From: Hirschia sp. | GTDB taxonomy: Bacteria; Pseudomonadota; Alphaproteobacteria; Caulobacterales; Hyphomonadaceae | Assembly (NCBI GenBank): GCA_002709235.1 | Contig: PAQI01000010.1 | Location: 2,852-37,006, forward strand | Direction of reading: 5' to 3' | Length of the DNA: 34,155 nt | In this document: positions 8,452-17,413 of the stretch, one piece after another | How the letters are laid out: each line of letters begins with the position of its first letter | Numbering within the stretch: the first letter of the stretch is position 1 | The notes under the pieces: model-generated | Told to the model about the DNA's origin: nothing | The model's input: only the letters and a program-made list of their open reading frames with translations | The model's database searches: none | Position numbers and translations under genes: made by a program

Positions 8452-9549
8452 ATGGAGTTTGATCAGGCTATGGCCGGAGTGTCCGAAGAGCGTCTTACGC
8501 AGGTTATCGATCGGTTCGAGGAAACCGAGGCGCGCATGTCTGTTGCAACTGAACCGACTGAAATCGTTCAATTGTCCAAGGACCATGCCGAGCTGAAGCT
8601 CGTCGCGGACAAGGCGCGCGAGCTGCGGGATGCACGCGCTGGGCTGGCGGAGGCTGATGCGATTCTGGCGGACAAGAATAGCGATCCGGATATGAAGGAA
8701 CTCGCTCAGGAAGAACGCGAGGAACTCAAGGATCGCGTGCCTGAGCTCGAGCAGGAAATGCAGCTTTTGCTATTGCCCAAGGATGAAGACGACGAAGCCA
8801 ATGCCATGCTGGAAGTGCGCGCCGGAACCGGCGGAGATGAAGCCGCGCTGTTCGCCGGCGATCTGTTCCGCATGTATCAGCGCTATGCCCAGCTACAGGG
8901 ATGGAGCCTGGATATTGAATCCATGGCGGAAGGCGATGCAGGGGGCTACAAGGAAATCATCGCGTCAGTGAATGGACGCGGTGTGTTCGGCAAGCTGAAA
9001 TTCGAAAGCGGCGTGCATCGTGTGCAGCGCGTCCCCAAGACCGAAAGCGGCGGTCGGATCCATACCTCAGCGGCATCAGTGGCAGTTCTGCCCGCTCCAG
9101 AGGAAGTGAATATCGAGGTGCGCATGGAAGATGTGCGTATCGATACCATGCGTGCATCCGGTGCGGGCGGTCAGCACGTCAACACAACTGACTCCGCTGT
9201 GCGAATGATCCATCTGCCGACAGGAATCACGGTTGTCTCCACTGAAAAATCGCAACACCAGAACCGCGCGCGGGCCATGGAGATGCTGAAAATCCGTCTT
9301 TATGAGAAAGAGCGCGCCGAAAAGGATGCTGCAATGGCGGCAGACCGCAAGAGCCAGGTCGGCTCCGGAGACCGTTCTGAAAAGATACGCACCTATAATT
9401 TTCCGGAGAACCGCGTGTCCGATCACCGTATCAAGCTGACGCTCTACAAGCTTGAGCAGATCCTGTCCGGAGATGCCCTGAACGAAGTGATCGATTCTCT
9501 GATTACCGAGGATCAGGCTGCAAGACTGGCGGCAATGGAAGAGGCTTGA
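8452..9549 (+). CDS. prfA: Peptide chain release factor 1
   Basis: Recognises UAA and UAG stop codons on the ribosome and triggers peptide release. With the ATG at 8452 it is 365 aa, a normal RF1 length. [15 protein letters not shown] holds the universal GGQ (239-241) that acts at the peptidyl-transferase centre. The tripeptide P195-K-T197 sits where RF1 has PxT (RF2 has SPF), so this is RF1. The N-terminus is coiled-coil-like and acidic. A second start, ATG 8470 (MAGVSEERL), is also plausible; neither has a clear ribosome site. It is followed after 6 bases by the MOSC gene and then prmC, which methylates this GGQ glutamine. Confidence 0.97.
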   Translation: MEFDQAMAGVSEERLTQVIDRFEETEARMSVATEPTEIVQLSKDHAELKLVADKARELRDARAGLAEADAILADKNSDPDMKELAQEEREELKDRVPELEQEMQLLLLPKDEDDEANAMLEVRAGTGGDEAALFAGDLFRMYQRYAQLQGWSLDIESMAEGDAGGYKEIIASVNGRGVFGKLKFESGVHRVQRVPKTESGGRIHTSAASVAVLPAPEEVNIEVRMEDVRIDTMRASGAGGQHVNTTDSAVRMIHLPTGITVVSTEKSQHQNRARAMEMLKIRLYEKERAEKDAAMAADRKSQVGSGDRSEKIRTYNFPENRVSDHRIKLTLYKLEQILSGDALNEVIDSLITEDQAARLAAMEEA

Positions 9550-9555
9550 TGTGCC

Positions 9556-10344
9556 ATGCAAGGCCCAGTAATTGCGGCGCTCTATCGGCACCCCGTCAAA
9601 GGTTTCTCACCTGAGATCTTGCAAAGCGCTGAGCTCATCGCGGGTAAGGCATTTCCCTGTGATCGCCTGTTTGCTGTCGAGGATGGCCCCTCCGGTTTCG
9701 ATATTTCGGCACCCAGACACATTTCCAAGATGCGTTTTGCTGTCCTCGCCAGAAGCGCAAGACTGGCGCGGCTAGGCACGCATTATGAAGCTGATACCGG
9801 CGTGTTTTGTGTGACATTACCCGATGACGCCAAACATGAATTCAACTTGCTGGAATTAAGTGGCCGCGAAGCGTTTGCGGCTTTTCTGGCAGACTATCTG
9901 ACCCCCGATTTCAAGGGCAGGCTGAATGTCTTGCAGACAGTTGGAGATCATCGCTTCATGGATCATCACAGCGGGGACATCTCGATCCTGAATCTGGCGA
10001 GCCTCCGGGCTCTGTCTGATCAACTGGGACAGGACATCTCGCCGCTGCGGTTTCGGATGAACATCCACCTTGATGGACTGGAGGCGTGGTCTGAAGATGC
10101 GCTTCAGCCCGGGGCTCGGTTCCAGCTGGGGGCCGCTGAGCTGGAGGTCGTCTCGCCGACGCGCCGCTGCAAGGCGACACATGCCAACCCTGTCACAGGT
10201 GATTATGATCTGGATCTGGTGCCGGAGCTGAGACGACATTTTGACCGTGTGACTCTGGGCTTTTATGCGCGTGTCATCAAAAGCGGCACTGTGTCTGTTT
10301 GCGATGACTTCCGGGTTGGCGATGCCCAGGTGAGTGATGACTGA
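9556..10344 (+). CDS. MOSC domain protein (molybdenum cofactor sulfurase C-terminal-like)
   Basis: 262 aa. The N-terminus IAALYRHPVKGFSPE matches the MOSC N-terminal beta-barrel domain; the C-terminal half carries the MOSC core with SPTRRCKATHANP, the family's conserved Arg-Cys that handles sulfur or Moco ligands, and GFYARVIKSGTVSVCD. Known relatives include YcbX and mARC-type proteins, which act in N-hydroxylated base detoxification or Moco binding; here no partner is visible. It starts 6 bases after prfA and its TGA (10342-10344) overlaps the prmC start, so all three are probably cotranscribed. Confidence 0.88.
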   Translation: MQGPVIAALYRHPVKGFSPEILQSAELIAGKAFPCDRLFAVEDGPSGFDISAPRHISKMRFAVLARSARLARLGTHYEADTGVFCVTLPDDAKHEFNLLELSGREAFAAFLADYLTPDFKGRLNVLQTVGDHRFMDHHSGDISILNLASLRALSDQLGQDISPLRFRMNIHLDGLEAWSEDALQPGARFQLGAAELEVVSPTRRCKATHANPVTGDYDLDLVPELRRHFDRVTLGFYARVIKSGTVSVCDDFRVGDAQVSDD

Positions 10345-11194
10345 TCTGCGTTTTTGTGACCTGCTGGATGAAGCGGCGGGGCGGTTTGGTTCCGCAGGCA
10401 TTGAGGGACCGCGGCGAGATGCGCGTCGATTGCTGGAAGCGGCTGCCGGAATGTCTTCGACGGAACTGATCGCTGCTGAAACAGATCCGGTCGGGCCCGA
10501 AGTCGCACAGACATTTCAGGCAATGACAGAACGCAGACAGGCAGGTGAACCTGTGTCGCGCATTATTGGTCGTCGTGAATTTTATGGGCGCACATTTGTC
10601 ATTGCTCCGGCCGTGCTCGATCCGCGACCAGAGACCGAGCTTCTCGTTTCGATCGCGCTTGAGAATGTGAAACCGGAATCAGCGCGTGTTCTGGACCTTG
10701 GTCTTGGATCTGGCTGCATTCTGGCAACCTTGTTGGCTGAACGCCCGGAATGGATGGGGACGGGGCTGGATATCTCGCCCGACGCTCTTGCCGTGGCGCA
10801 GTCCAATATGGTCGCCCTGGGCGTGGCTGATCGTGCGCGATTGCTGCAATCGGATTGGTTCAGCGCATTGGATTCAGATACAAGGTTTGACCTCATCGTG
10901 TCGAACCCACCTTATATCGCCAGCGAGGAAATCACCGGTCTGGACCTTGAAGTGCGTGGATATGATCCGCATGTCTCTTTGGATGGTGGCACTGACGGGC
11001 TTGATCCCTACAGAGTGCTGGCGCGCAATATGGCCGACCATCTAATGCCCAACGGATTTTTCGTGCTCGAAATTGGGGCAAGCCAGGCGAGAGATGTCAC
11101 AAAAATCCTCGTCGAAATGGGTGTTTTTAGCAGAATAGGAATTTGTAAAGACTTGTCCGGCAAGGAAAGATGTGTATACGGGCATAGAGCATAA
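10337..11194 (+). CDS. prmC: Release factor glutamine N5-methyltransferase
   Basis: Methylates the glutamine of the GGQ motif in release factors using S-adenosylmethionine. 285 aa from ATG 10337; a GTG at 10334 directly before it is the other option. The N-terminal helical domain includes GEPVSRIIGRREFYG. The SAM fold starts LDLGLGSGCILATLL, and the catalytic NPPY motif is N190-P-P-Y193. It overlaps the MOSC gene by 8 bases, and AGGTGAG just before the start can serve as a ribosome site. The link with prfA two genes upstream agrees with function. Confidence 0.96.
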   Translation: MTDLRFCDLLDEAAGRFGSAGIEGPRRDARRLLEAAAGMSSTELIAAETDPVGPEVAQTFQAMTERRQAGEPVSRIIGRREFYGRTFVIAPAVLDPRPETELLVSIALENVKPESARVLDLGLGSGCILATLLAERPEWMGTGLDISPDALAVAQSNMVALGVADRARLLQSDWFSALDSDTRFDLIVSNPPYIASEEITGLDLEVRGYDPHVSLDGGTDGLDPYRVLARNMADHLMPNGFFVLEIGASQARDVTKILVEMGVFSRIGICKDLSGKERCVYGHRA

Positions 11195-11367
11195 GACCAA
11201 AAGTGGTTTGGGCTTGGCAAAGCGGAATCAATCGCGCTAAGCTCTGGATTGTCGACCAGCGAATCCTGTTATCCGGATCAGGTTGATCAGCGCCAGCATG
11301 TAATTAGTCGAATAAAGCGCACACGGGCCGGGAAAGGCCGTTATTTAATTAGCATTAGGATGGATCA

Positions 11368-11949
11368 ATGAAGCGTCAGCGGGGACGTGGCCGTAAAAGC
11401 AACGGCAATCCTGGCAATCGTTCGCTCGAGAGCAACGGGCCCGAGGTGAAAATCCGGGGCAATGCCGCACAGATTTACGAAAAATATGTCCAGTATGCGC
11501 GAGACGCGCAGACATCTGGCGACCGTGTGAAAGCGGAAAACCTGTTTCAGCACGCTGAGCACTATTATCGCATGATGGCGGCAAACATGCCGAACAAGCC
11601 GCGACACGAACAGGAAAACTCTTCGGAAAACTCCAACGACCGTGACGACAACAATGACAGCTCGTCGGATGTTTCCAGCAATTACAGCAATAACTCGAAC
11701 AATCGGGCGGCTCCCGAAGATCGTGACGATAACAGCAGGAATGATCCGCTGAAGGTCGTTGATGAGTCCGAAAATGATTCATCTGACGATTCCGATCAGT
11801 CCGAGAGCAGCGAACCACCCAAGCCTCCGCGCAAGCGCCGCACGCGTCGCAAGCCACCGGAAGATGCAGCCGCGTCATCCGATGATGATCAGGAAGCCCG
11901 TTCTGCACTCGATGCACTGGCTGAACAGCAGGCTGCCATCAGCTCCTGA
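11368..11949 (+). CDS. DUF4167 domain protein
   Basis: 193 aa. The first 75 residues hold the conserved DUF4167 region: a basic start (KRQRGRGRKS), then an amphipathic helical stretch with IRGNAAQIYEKYVQYARDA and ENLFQHAEHYYR. The rest is low complexity and very rich in Ser, Asp and Asn, with a basic patch KPPRKRRTRRKPP near residue 155. The basic and acidic blocks suggest an RNA- or nucleic-acid-linked or scaffolding role, but no function is known. AGGATGG sits about 5 bases before the start. This gene commonly follows prmC in alphaproteobacteria, as here. A strong terminator lies 28 bp after the stop. Confidence 0.9.
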   Translation: MKRQRGRGRKSNGNPGNRSLESNGPEVKIRGNAAQIYEKYVQYARDAQTSGDRVKAENLFQHAEHYYRMMAANMPNKPRHEQENSSENSNDRDDNNDSSSDVSSNYSNNSNNRAAPEDRDDNSRNDPLKVVDESENDSSDDSDQSESSEPPKPPRKRRTRRKPPEDAAASSDDDQEARSALDALAEQQAAISS

Positions 11950-11977
11950 TTGATCACACCCAATCCCGCTTCATACG

Positions 11978-12008
11978 AAAAGGCCCGGTCAAATGATCGG
12001 GCCTTTTT
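11978..12008. terminator. Intrinsic terminator after DUF4167 gene
   Basis: Arms 11978-11987 and 11998-12007 (AAAAGGCCCG and its complement) pair perfectly over 10 bp, extended inward by three more pairs around an AAAT loop, and run into TTTTT at 12004-12008. The A run before it lets it work from the other side too, for the convergent VOC gene. Confidence 0.93.
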
Positions 12009-12037
12009 CTTGTAATGTCGAAGCTGGGCGTTGTGTG

Positions 12038-12418
12038 TCAGCCGCTCATGTTCAGGCAGGCAAAAGCGAGTTTGTTGCCATCTGGATCGCGGACATAAGC
12101 CATCACATTGGACCCGCCCGCACGTGGTCCGGGCTCTCCCTCAGATTTGGCACCCATGTTCAATGCCTTCAGGAAAAGTTCGCTGACCTGCGCGGGTGTC
12201 TTGGCCGACAGCGCCGTCATGGTGCCATTGCCCGCTGAACATGTTTCGCCGTCAAATGGCAGGCAAACGCCAAACATCGGTGCTCCGGGCGTGTTTGCCC
12301 AGATGATCATGCGCTCGTTTTGCATGAGTCGCCCCGAACCCATCTCAGAAAACAGGCCGTCATAAAACTTTCCGGCACGCTCCAGATCGGTCACGCCAAC
12401 AGTCTGGTATGCAATCAT
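12038..12418 (-). CDS. VOC (glyoxalase/bleomycin-resistance fold) family protein
   Basis: 126 aa single VOC domain made of two beta-alpha-beta-beta-beta repeats. The start MIAYQTVGVTDLERAGKFYDGLF is the family's first strand and helix (the substrate-facing V/T-DLERA-FY motif), and AYVRDPDGNKLAFACL is the typical last strand with conserved DPDGN. Metal ligands expected in true glyoxalases are not all evident, so the activity cannot be stated. AGGAGG lies 8 bases before the ATG at 12418, a strong ribosome site. Confidence 0.87.
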   Translation of the reverse strand: MIAYQTVGVTDLERAGKFYDGLFSEMGSGRLMQNERMIIWANTPGAPMFGVCLPFDGETCSAGNGTMTALSAKTPAQVSELFLKALNMGAKSEGEPGPRAGGSNVMAYVRDPDGNKLAFACLNMSG

Positions 12419-12501
12419 CTGTTCCTCCTCATATGCTTTTTTATGGAGGCAATATGGGGCTGGGAGATCGATGCTTGCAATGGCCTTTGTCGATTCACCT
12501 G

Positions 12502-13434
12502 TCAGGCGAGTGGCTTTTTCTTCTTGAACACGCGCCTCCAGAAGAACCGCGCCACCCAGATCAGTCCGATAATCACGGGGATCCAGGGCAAGACAATCGC
12601 AATGGTGGTGATGATCCCACCCAGTGCTGAGGCAAAATTGCCGAAGAAGCCCTCAACCGCATTGCCAAGTGGCCGCCAGACAGAATGGGCAGTGGGTTGA
12701 CGCGTGGCGCTGTAGCTCATGTGCAGATTGGACATCGACACGCGTTGCTTGAGGGCTGCCAGAATGCTGGCACTGGAATCGATGTCAGCCTGAACCCGTG
12801 CCAGTTCGCGTTCGAGTGATATGAGATCGCCCAGTTCGCTGGGCCGGTCCGTCAGCAAGGCCTGCAGCCGGTCGCGCAGGGTCAGCTTGGCCTTCAGGCG
12901 TGCATCAGTATCAATGATCTGGGTGGAGAGGTCTTCTGCATAGGTGGAGGCCGATGTGATCTTTGCCTTTGTGCCATCCAGTTCGCCTTCAAGCCCGCCG
13001 AGGAAACTGTTCGTCCAGGCAGGTGTTGCCTTGATATGCAGATTCGCGTTTCCCCAGTCTTCTCCAATTCCGGACTGACTTGCATTGACCACCATGCAGA
13101 CTTGCGGGCCTGCCTCCACGCATCGTTGTTCATGTGTGGCGACAAGATCACCCAGAGCATTGGAAGGTGCTTCAATCGACCGGTTATGCACATAGGCCAG
13201 CATCGGGCCCGATTGGGGCGTGGCACCGTCCTCACCGGGAGGCATATCAGGCTGGATCATGTCTGACTCAGCCTGCATGGTCCGCTTTTCAGCCATGGCC
13301 GGCGCGGGGGCTGACATCATGTTCTGGACGTCACTATGGGCATAGCCAGCATCCATTGCGCTTTCGCTATGGTCCTGACCACATGCCACGAGGCTGAGCG
13401 CACAGCAGCCAGCCAATAGAATCTTCCTGATCAT
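12502..13434 (-). CDS. DUF4349 lipoprotein with C-terminal membrane segment
   Basis: 310 aa from the ATG at 13434, which has AGGACAGGTG just upstream. The start MIRKILLAGCCALSLVACG is a lipoprotein signal with lipobox LVAC (C18). The middle has the DUF4349 block: a beta region (NLHIKATPAWTNSFLGGL), a helix-rich part with ITSASTYAEDLSTQ and a coiled-coil-like ISLERELARVQADIDSS. A C-terminal hydrophobic segment (IVLPWIPVIIGLIWVARFF) ends in a basic tail, so the protein would be anchored in the membrane at both ends. No function is known for this family. Confidence 0.9.
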   Translation of the reverse strand: MIRKILLAGCCALSLVACGQDHSESAMDAGYAHSDVQNMMSAPAPAMAEKRTMQAESDMIQPDMPPGEDGATPQSGPMLAYVHNRSIEAPSNALGDLVATHEQRCVEAGPQVCMVVNASQSGIGEDWGNANLHIKATPAWTNSFLGGLEGELDGTKAKITSASTYAEDLSTQIIDTDARLKAKLTLRDRLQALLTDRPSELGDLISLERELARVQADIDSSASILAALKQRVSMSNLHMSYSATRQPTAHSVWRPLGNAVEGFFGNFASALGGIITTIAIVLPWIPVIIGLIWVARFFWRRVFKKKKPLA

Positions 13435-13570
13435 CGCACCTGTCCTTGGGTGATTTTGTTTCTGACCACACTGTAATCTGGCATGCGCGGCGGAAGTAAG
13501 GCTGTTTCTGACACGTTTTTTGCGCAATTGACCTCTCGAAAATGACCAGTCGAGGTGTTATCTGCGCGAC

Positions 13571-14500
13571 ATGACAACATTCATCCAGACCAATCCATCG
13601 GCTGGCGACGACATGGTTGCGTCGTTCCAGCTGGAAAATTCCTCCGTACGTGGACGCATTACCCGGCTGGGTGATTTCTCCGTGGACGCCATTTTGAAGC
13701 GCCATGACTATCCGCGCTGGGCAGCCCATGCGCTCGGCGAAGCCCTGTCGCTGGCCGTGCTGACATCCGCGACCCTCAAGATGGATGGCCGCATTCTCGT
13801 GCAAGCCGAAGGGGATGGCCCGATATCCCTGCTGGTTGCTGAATCGCGCACGGATGGTGGCCTGCGGGGCTATCTGCGGCTCAATCGCGACAAATGGGAT
13901 GCGATGGAAGCGACGCTTGGCGATGAGCGACCGACTGTCAAACAGATGATCGGCAAGGGCATTCTTGGCCTGATGATCATCCAGAACAATGCAAACGCCC
14001 AGCCCTATCAGGGGATTGTTCCGCTCGATGGTGACACGATTGCCGATTGTGCAGCACTTTACTTTGCACAGTCCGAACAGATCCCGACTCACATCCGGCT
14101 GTCTGTCGGCGGTATCGAGGAAACAGGCGGCACACGGCGCTGGCGTGCAGGTGGGGCGATCATCCAGCAGATCGCATCAGATGATGCGCGCGGGGATACA
14201 TCCGAGGAGTGGGATCACGCCTCAGCCTTGTTCGAAACACTGTCGCGCCAAGAACTGGTCGATCCACAACTGGAATCACCCCGGCTTCTGTTCCGGCTGT
14301 TCCACGAAAACGGTGTTCGCATGGAGCCGCCGTCAGCGGTCCGGGATGAATGCACGTGCTCGGCCGATCGTCTGAAGGGCACGCTGTCTTCCATGCCGAA
14401 GGTCGAATTGGAGGATATGGCGGAAGCCGATGACACGCTGGTCGCGGACTGCCAGTTCTGCGGTCGTATCTACCGTATTCCGCTGGACGAATTGGGCTAG
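13571..14500 (+). CDS. hslO: Hsp33 redox-regulated chaperone
   Basis: Holdase chaperone activated by oxidation and heat, acting in the cytoplasm. 309 aa, normal size. The N-terminal domain has RGRITRLGDFSVDAIL and GEALSLAVLTSATLK. The C-terminal zinc redox switch has C261-x-C263 and C294-x-x-C297, the four cysteines that hold zinc when reduced and form disulfides when oxidised. GAGGTG about 15 bases before the ATG at 13571 may serve as a ribosome site. It is divergent from the DUF4349 gene over a 136-bp shared region. Confidence 0.96.
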   Translation: MTTFIQTNPSAGDDMVASFQLENSSVRGRITRLGDFSVDAILKRHDYPRWAAHALGEALSLAVLTSATLKMDGRILVQAEGDGPISLLVAESRTDGGLRGYLRLNRDKWDAMEATLGDERPTVKQMIGKGILGLMIIQNNANAQPYQGIVPLDGDTIADCAALYFAQSEQIPTHIRLSVGGIEETGGTRRWRAGGAIIQQIASDDARGDTSEEWDHASALFETLSRQELVDPQLESPRLLFRLFHENGVRMEPPSAVRDECTCSADRLKGTLSSMPKVELEDMAEADDTLVADCQFCGRIYRIPLDELG

Positions 14501-14591
14501 CGTCATGCAGCCAGCATGAACTTGTTGCAATCAGCTTCAACTGGGCATCAAGGCCGACTATCTGTTCTGCTCACCCTGCTACTTCCCGGGA

Positions 14592-15701
14592 ATGATCTTG
14601 ATGCGTTTTCAGACATCGTTTGCTGTCGCAATGGTGCCCTTTGCACTTGTCCTGCCTGCTCAGGCGCAATCCGTTTCAGAGAGCCTCACGGTCGAGCGGG
14701 AGGCTGATGAAAGCGCGCAGGTCGAATTGCCTGAAGCCAAGCAGGTTCCAACAACGAATGTCGAGCCGATTTCACGCACACCGGCCGTCATCTCACTGAT
14801 TACCGAAAATGACCTGTTCGGGGGCACGGACCGCAATTACACCAATGGCCTGCGTGCAGAGCGCTATTCCGGTGCCAAGCGCGCACCGGGCATATTGCGC
14901 AGTGCCTCGATCATCTTTCCGTTCATTGATGTTGATCAATACGAGATCCGGCAAGGCTATGGCCTCGCCCACGCGATTTACACGCCTGAAGATATCGAGG
15001 CGGAAATACCCGATCCGACCGACCAGCCCTATGCCGGATGGCTTTATGTATCCAGCAGTGTGGTCGCTGTCGCCAAGAACCGTCTGGATCGTCATGCGCT
15101 ACAGCTCAATGTCGGAGTGATCGGTCCCTCTGCCGGTGCCGATTTCGTTCAGACCAACTGGCATGAGATGATTGACGGCAAGGAGCCGCGTGGCTGGGCC
15201 TATCAGCTGGATGACGAGCTTGGAGTGGAGCTTATTGGTGAACGTGTGCGCCGCATCAAGAAGACCAATCTCGGCCCATTCGAGATCGACTCTGCCCTTC
15301 ATGGCAGCCTGACCCTGGGCAATGTGAACACGCATGGCGCAGCGGGCGGCATGGCACGCATCGGGTTTGACCTTGATGCGGATTTCGGCCCGCCGCGTAT
15401 TCGTCCGTCAATTGGCGGGGCGGGGACCTATAATCCCAATGATGATTTTGGCGGATATCTCTTTTTCGGTGCTGAGGGCCGCTATGTCGTCCGCAATATC
15501 TTTCTGGACGGCAATACCTTTGATGATGACGGCCCGCATGTGACCGGCAGGCATCGCTGGGTCGGCGACGTTCAGGGTGGGATCGCGGTCAATCTCGGTG
15601 CGGTACAGGCCGCTTTCACCTATGTTCACCGCACAGAACAATACAAGGCACAGGATGGGGCCAGCCGTTTTGGCGCGTTGTCGGTCTCGCTGGCTTATTA
15701 G
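14592..15701 (+). CDS. LpxR-like lipid A deacylase (DUF2219 family)
   Basis: 369 aa outer-membrane beta-barrel of the LpxR family, whose Salmonella and Helicobacter members remove the 3'-O acyloxyacyl chain of lipid A. A signal peptide ends at PAQAQ (about residue 25). The mature start has ISLITENDLFGGTDRNYTNG; the Asn-Asp pair is the family's active-site region. Beta-strand-rich sequence continues to a C-terminal SVSLAY, ending in aromatic Tyr as outer-membrane proteins do. The start is ATG 14592 or 14601. The gene lies 91 bp after hslO, same strand. The family call is firm; the exact acyl specificity is inferred. Confidence 0.85.
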   Translation: MILMRFQTSFAVAMVPFALVLPAQAQSVSESLTVEREADESAQVELPEAKQVPTTNVEPISRTPAVISLITENDLFGGTDRNYTNGLRAERYSGAKRAPGILRSASIIFPFIDVDQYEIRQGYGLAHAIYTPEDIEAEIPDPTDQPYAGWLYVSSSVVAVAKNRLDRHALQLNVGVIGPSAGADFVQTNWHEMIDGKEPRGWAYQLDDELGVELIGERVRRIKKTNLGPFEIDSALHGSLTLGNVNTHGAAGGMARIGFDLDADFGPPRIRPSIGGAGTYNPNDDFGGYLFFGAEGRYVVRNIFLDGNTFDDDGPHVTGRHRWVGDVQGGIAVNLGAVQAAFTYVHRTEQYKAQDGASRFGALSVSLAY

Positions 15702-15721
15702 GATATCCGGCGCACGGGCTG

Positions 15722-16120
15722 TTAGCTGCGCGGACGATGCTGCGTGCCTTCACCGGCTGTAATGAAAATGGCAGTTGCAGGCGCATCAATATCAGCTGTG
15801 TGCCAGCAGCCCGGTTCATTGATGGCGTATTCGCCTTTTGAAAGTGTGATGCGCTGTTCAGCGCCATCCCTCTGTTCCTGGATCAGGGTTATCGTGCCAT
15901 CCGTACATATGACAACTTCATGGCCCTTGGGGTGCATTTCCCAGCTGTCCCATGATTCATGAAATGTATGCATGGAAACGAGGCGTCCTTCTGCACCGTC
16001 CGCGACATGACGTTGGCCATAATCTTCATACCACTGCATCCCGGTGAAGGGTGGTTCTGATTCTGCAATCGCACCCAGTCCAAGATGAACGGCGTTTTCG
16101 GCTAAGGTGAATTTGGTCAT
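15722..16120 (-). CDS. Cupin-fold protein
   Basis: 132 aa single-domain cupin. The first motif region is SWEMHPKGHEVVICTDG, with His residues at the usual metal positions, and the second is NEPGCWHTADID. These fit a small double-stranded beta-helix protein; some members bind metals and act as isomerases or dioxygenases, others have no enzyme role. Nothing nearby points to a substrate. The gene is convergent with the LpxR-like gene (20-bp gap) and divergent from nrdB. Confidence 0.78.
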   Translation of the reverse strand: MTKFTLAENAVHLGLGAIAESEPPFTGMQWYEDYGQRHVADGAEGRLVSMHTFHESWDSWEMHPKGHEVVICTDGTITLIQEQRDGAEQRITLSKGEYAINEPGCWHTADIDAPATAIFITAGEGTQHRPRS

Positions 16121-16235
16121 GGCACTGGTTTTTCCGGCATTTGGAGCAGGGACAGTGCGCTCATATATAACGGAAATCTCGTCACGAGCAGCTGCATGTT
16201 CCGCTAAAAGTGCTTTCCTGAGTCGAATTTGTTGG

Positions 16236-16250
16236 TTAACAATGGGTTAT
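16236..16250 (+). promoter_or_regulatory. CtrA-like site TTAA-N7-TTAT upstream of nrdB
   Basis: TTAA (16236-16239), seven bases, TTAT (16247-16250). This is one mismatch from the Caulobacter CtrA consensus TTAA-N7-TTAA. Cell-cycle control of ribonucleotide reductase would make sense, but short AT motifs are common, so this is a lead only. Confidence 0.3.
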
Positions 16251-16308
16251 CAGATTGGCGAACTTCTCCCCAAAAATGTCAAAATATGGGCTTCCCAATA
16301 TGCTTCGA

Positions 16309-16324
16309 CCACTACATATTGTGC
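16309..16324 (+). promoter_or_regulatory. NrdR box-like site upstream of nrdB
   Basis: CCACTACATATTGTGC matches 13 of 16 positions of the NrdR box ACACTATATATTGTGT. It sits 33 bp before the nrdB ATG. NrdR boxes usually come in pairs about 31 bp apart; a site around 16279 has the AATAT core but a poor right half. Confidence 0.6.
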
Positions 16325-16356
16325 TCATCCAATGAATCATAGATGAGAGCCGCGCC

Positions 16357-17388
16357 ATGTCGATCGCACCTGTAAACCTGCCGGGCCTGTTGACGCCATC
16401 GCACACCTACAAGCCATTTCGCTACCCTTGGGCCTATGACTTCTGGAAAACCCAGCAGCAGGTGCATTGGCTGCCAGAGGAAGTTCCGCTCGGCGAGGAC
16501 TGCAAGGACTGGGCGACCAAGCTCAATGACAAGGAGCGTAACCTGCTGACGCAGATCTTCCGCTTCTTCACCCAGTCAGATGTGGAAGTCGGCGCGAACT
16601 ACATGGAAAACTACATGCCGCTCTTCAAGCCGGTTGAAGTGCGCATGATGCTGGCGGCATTTTCCAACATGGAGACCGTGCACATCGCGGCCTACGCGCT
16701 GTTGCTGGAAACCATCGGCATGCCGGATTCTGAGTTTTCCGCCTTCATGGAATACAAGGAAATGGCAGCCAAGCATGACTTTCTTGGCAAGTTCGGTGTC
16801 GGTACGGAAAAAGACATCCTGACATCCATGGCCGTGTTCGGTGGGTTCACCGAAGGCCTTCAGCTGTTCGCTTCTTTCGCCATGCTGATGAACTTCCCAC
16901 GGTTCAACAAGATGAAGGGTATGGGCCAGATCGTGTCTTGGTCGGTGCGCGATGAATCGCTGCACTGCGAAGGCATGATGAAGATGTTCCACACCTTCGC
17001 GGAAGAAACCGGTGCGCTCACCCAGTCCGTCAAGGACGATATCGCCGATTGCTGCAAGACCACGGTGAATCTCGAAGACAAGTTCATCGATCTGGCTTTC
17101 GAGATGGGCGATGTGGAAGGCATGACGCCAACGGACATCAAGAACTACATTCGCTACATCGCAGACTGGCGCATGAAGCAGCTCAAGCTGCCGACCATAT
17201 ATGGCGTGAAAGAGCACCCCATTCCGTGGTTGTCCGAAATCCTGAACGGGGTTGAGCACGCCAACTTCTTCGAAGCCCGCGCGACCGAATATTCCAAGGG
17301 CGCGACCGGCGGAGACTGGCATGGCGGCGAGGGCGTCTGGGCCAAGTTCGACAAGTCCCTCGCAAGCCGGGCAACAGCTGCGGAATAG
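16357..17388 (+). CDS. nrdB: Ribonucleoside-diphosphate reductase class I beta subunit
   Basis: Small subunit that holds the diiron-tyrosyl radical needed to turn ribonucleotides into deoxyribonucleotides. 343 aa. Diiron ligands fit D75, E106, H109, E166, E200 and H203 (spacing as in E. coli NrdB: D84, E115, H118, E204, E238, H241). Y113 is seven residues after E106, exactly where E. coli has its radical Y122, so this looks like a radical-bearing subunit. nrdA is not adjacent on either side. An NrdR box lies upstream, and a hairpin follows 25 bp after the stop. Confidence 0.97.
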   Translation: MSIAPVNLPGLLTPSHTYKPFRYPWAYDFWKTQQQVHWLPEEVPLGEDCKDWATKLNDKERNLLTQIFRFFTQSDVEVGANYMENYMPLFKPVEVRMMLAAFSNMETVHIAAYALLLETIGMPDSEFSAFMEYKEMAAKHDFLGKFGVGTEKDILTSMAVFGGFTEGLQLFASFAMLMNFPRFNKMKGMGQIVSWSVRDESLHCEGMMKMFHTFAEETGALTQSVKDDIADCCKTTVNLEDKFIDLAFEMGDVEGMTPTDIKNYIRYIADWRMKQLKLPTIYGVKEHPIPWLSEILNGVEHANFFEARATEYSKGATGGDWHGGEGVWAKFDKSLASRATAAE

Positions 17389-17413
17389 GGACAGGTCTCT
17401 ACCGCAAGAATAC

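Noticed and set aside
8411-8596. Short plus-strand ORF before prfA
   Set aside because: In another frame through the prfA start; no conserved features and no ribosome site.
16130-16150. Possible sigma-54 promoter TGGCAC near the cupin start
   Set aside because: The -12 half is TTTC rather than TTGC, and it overlaps the coding start of the cupin.
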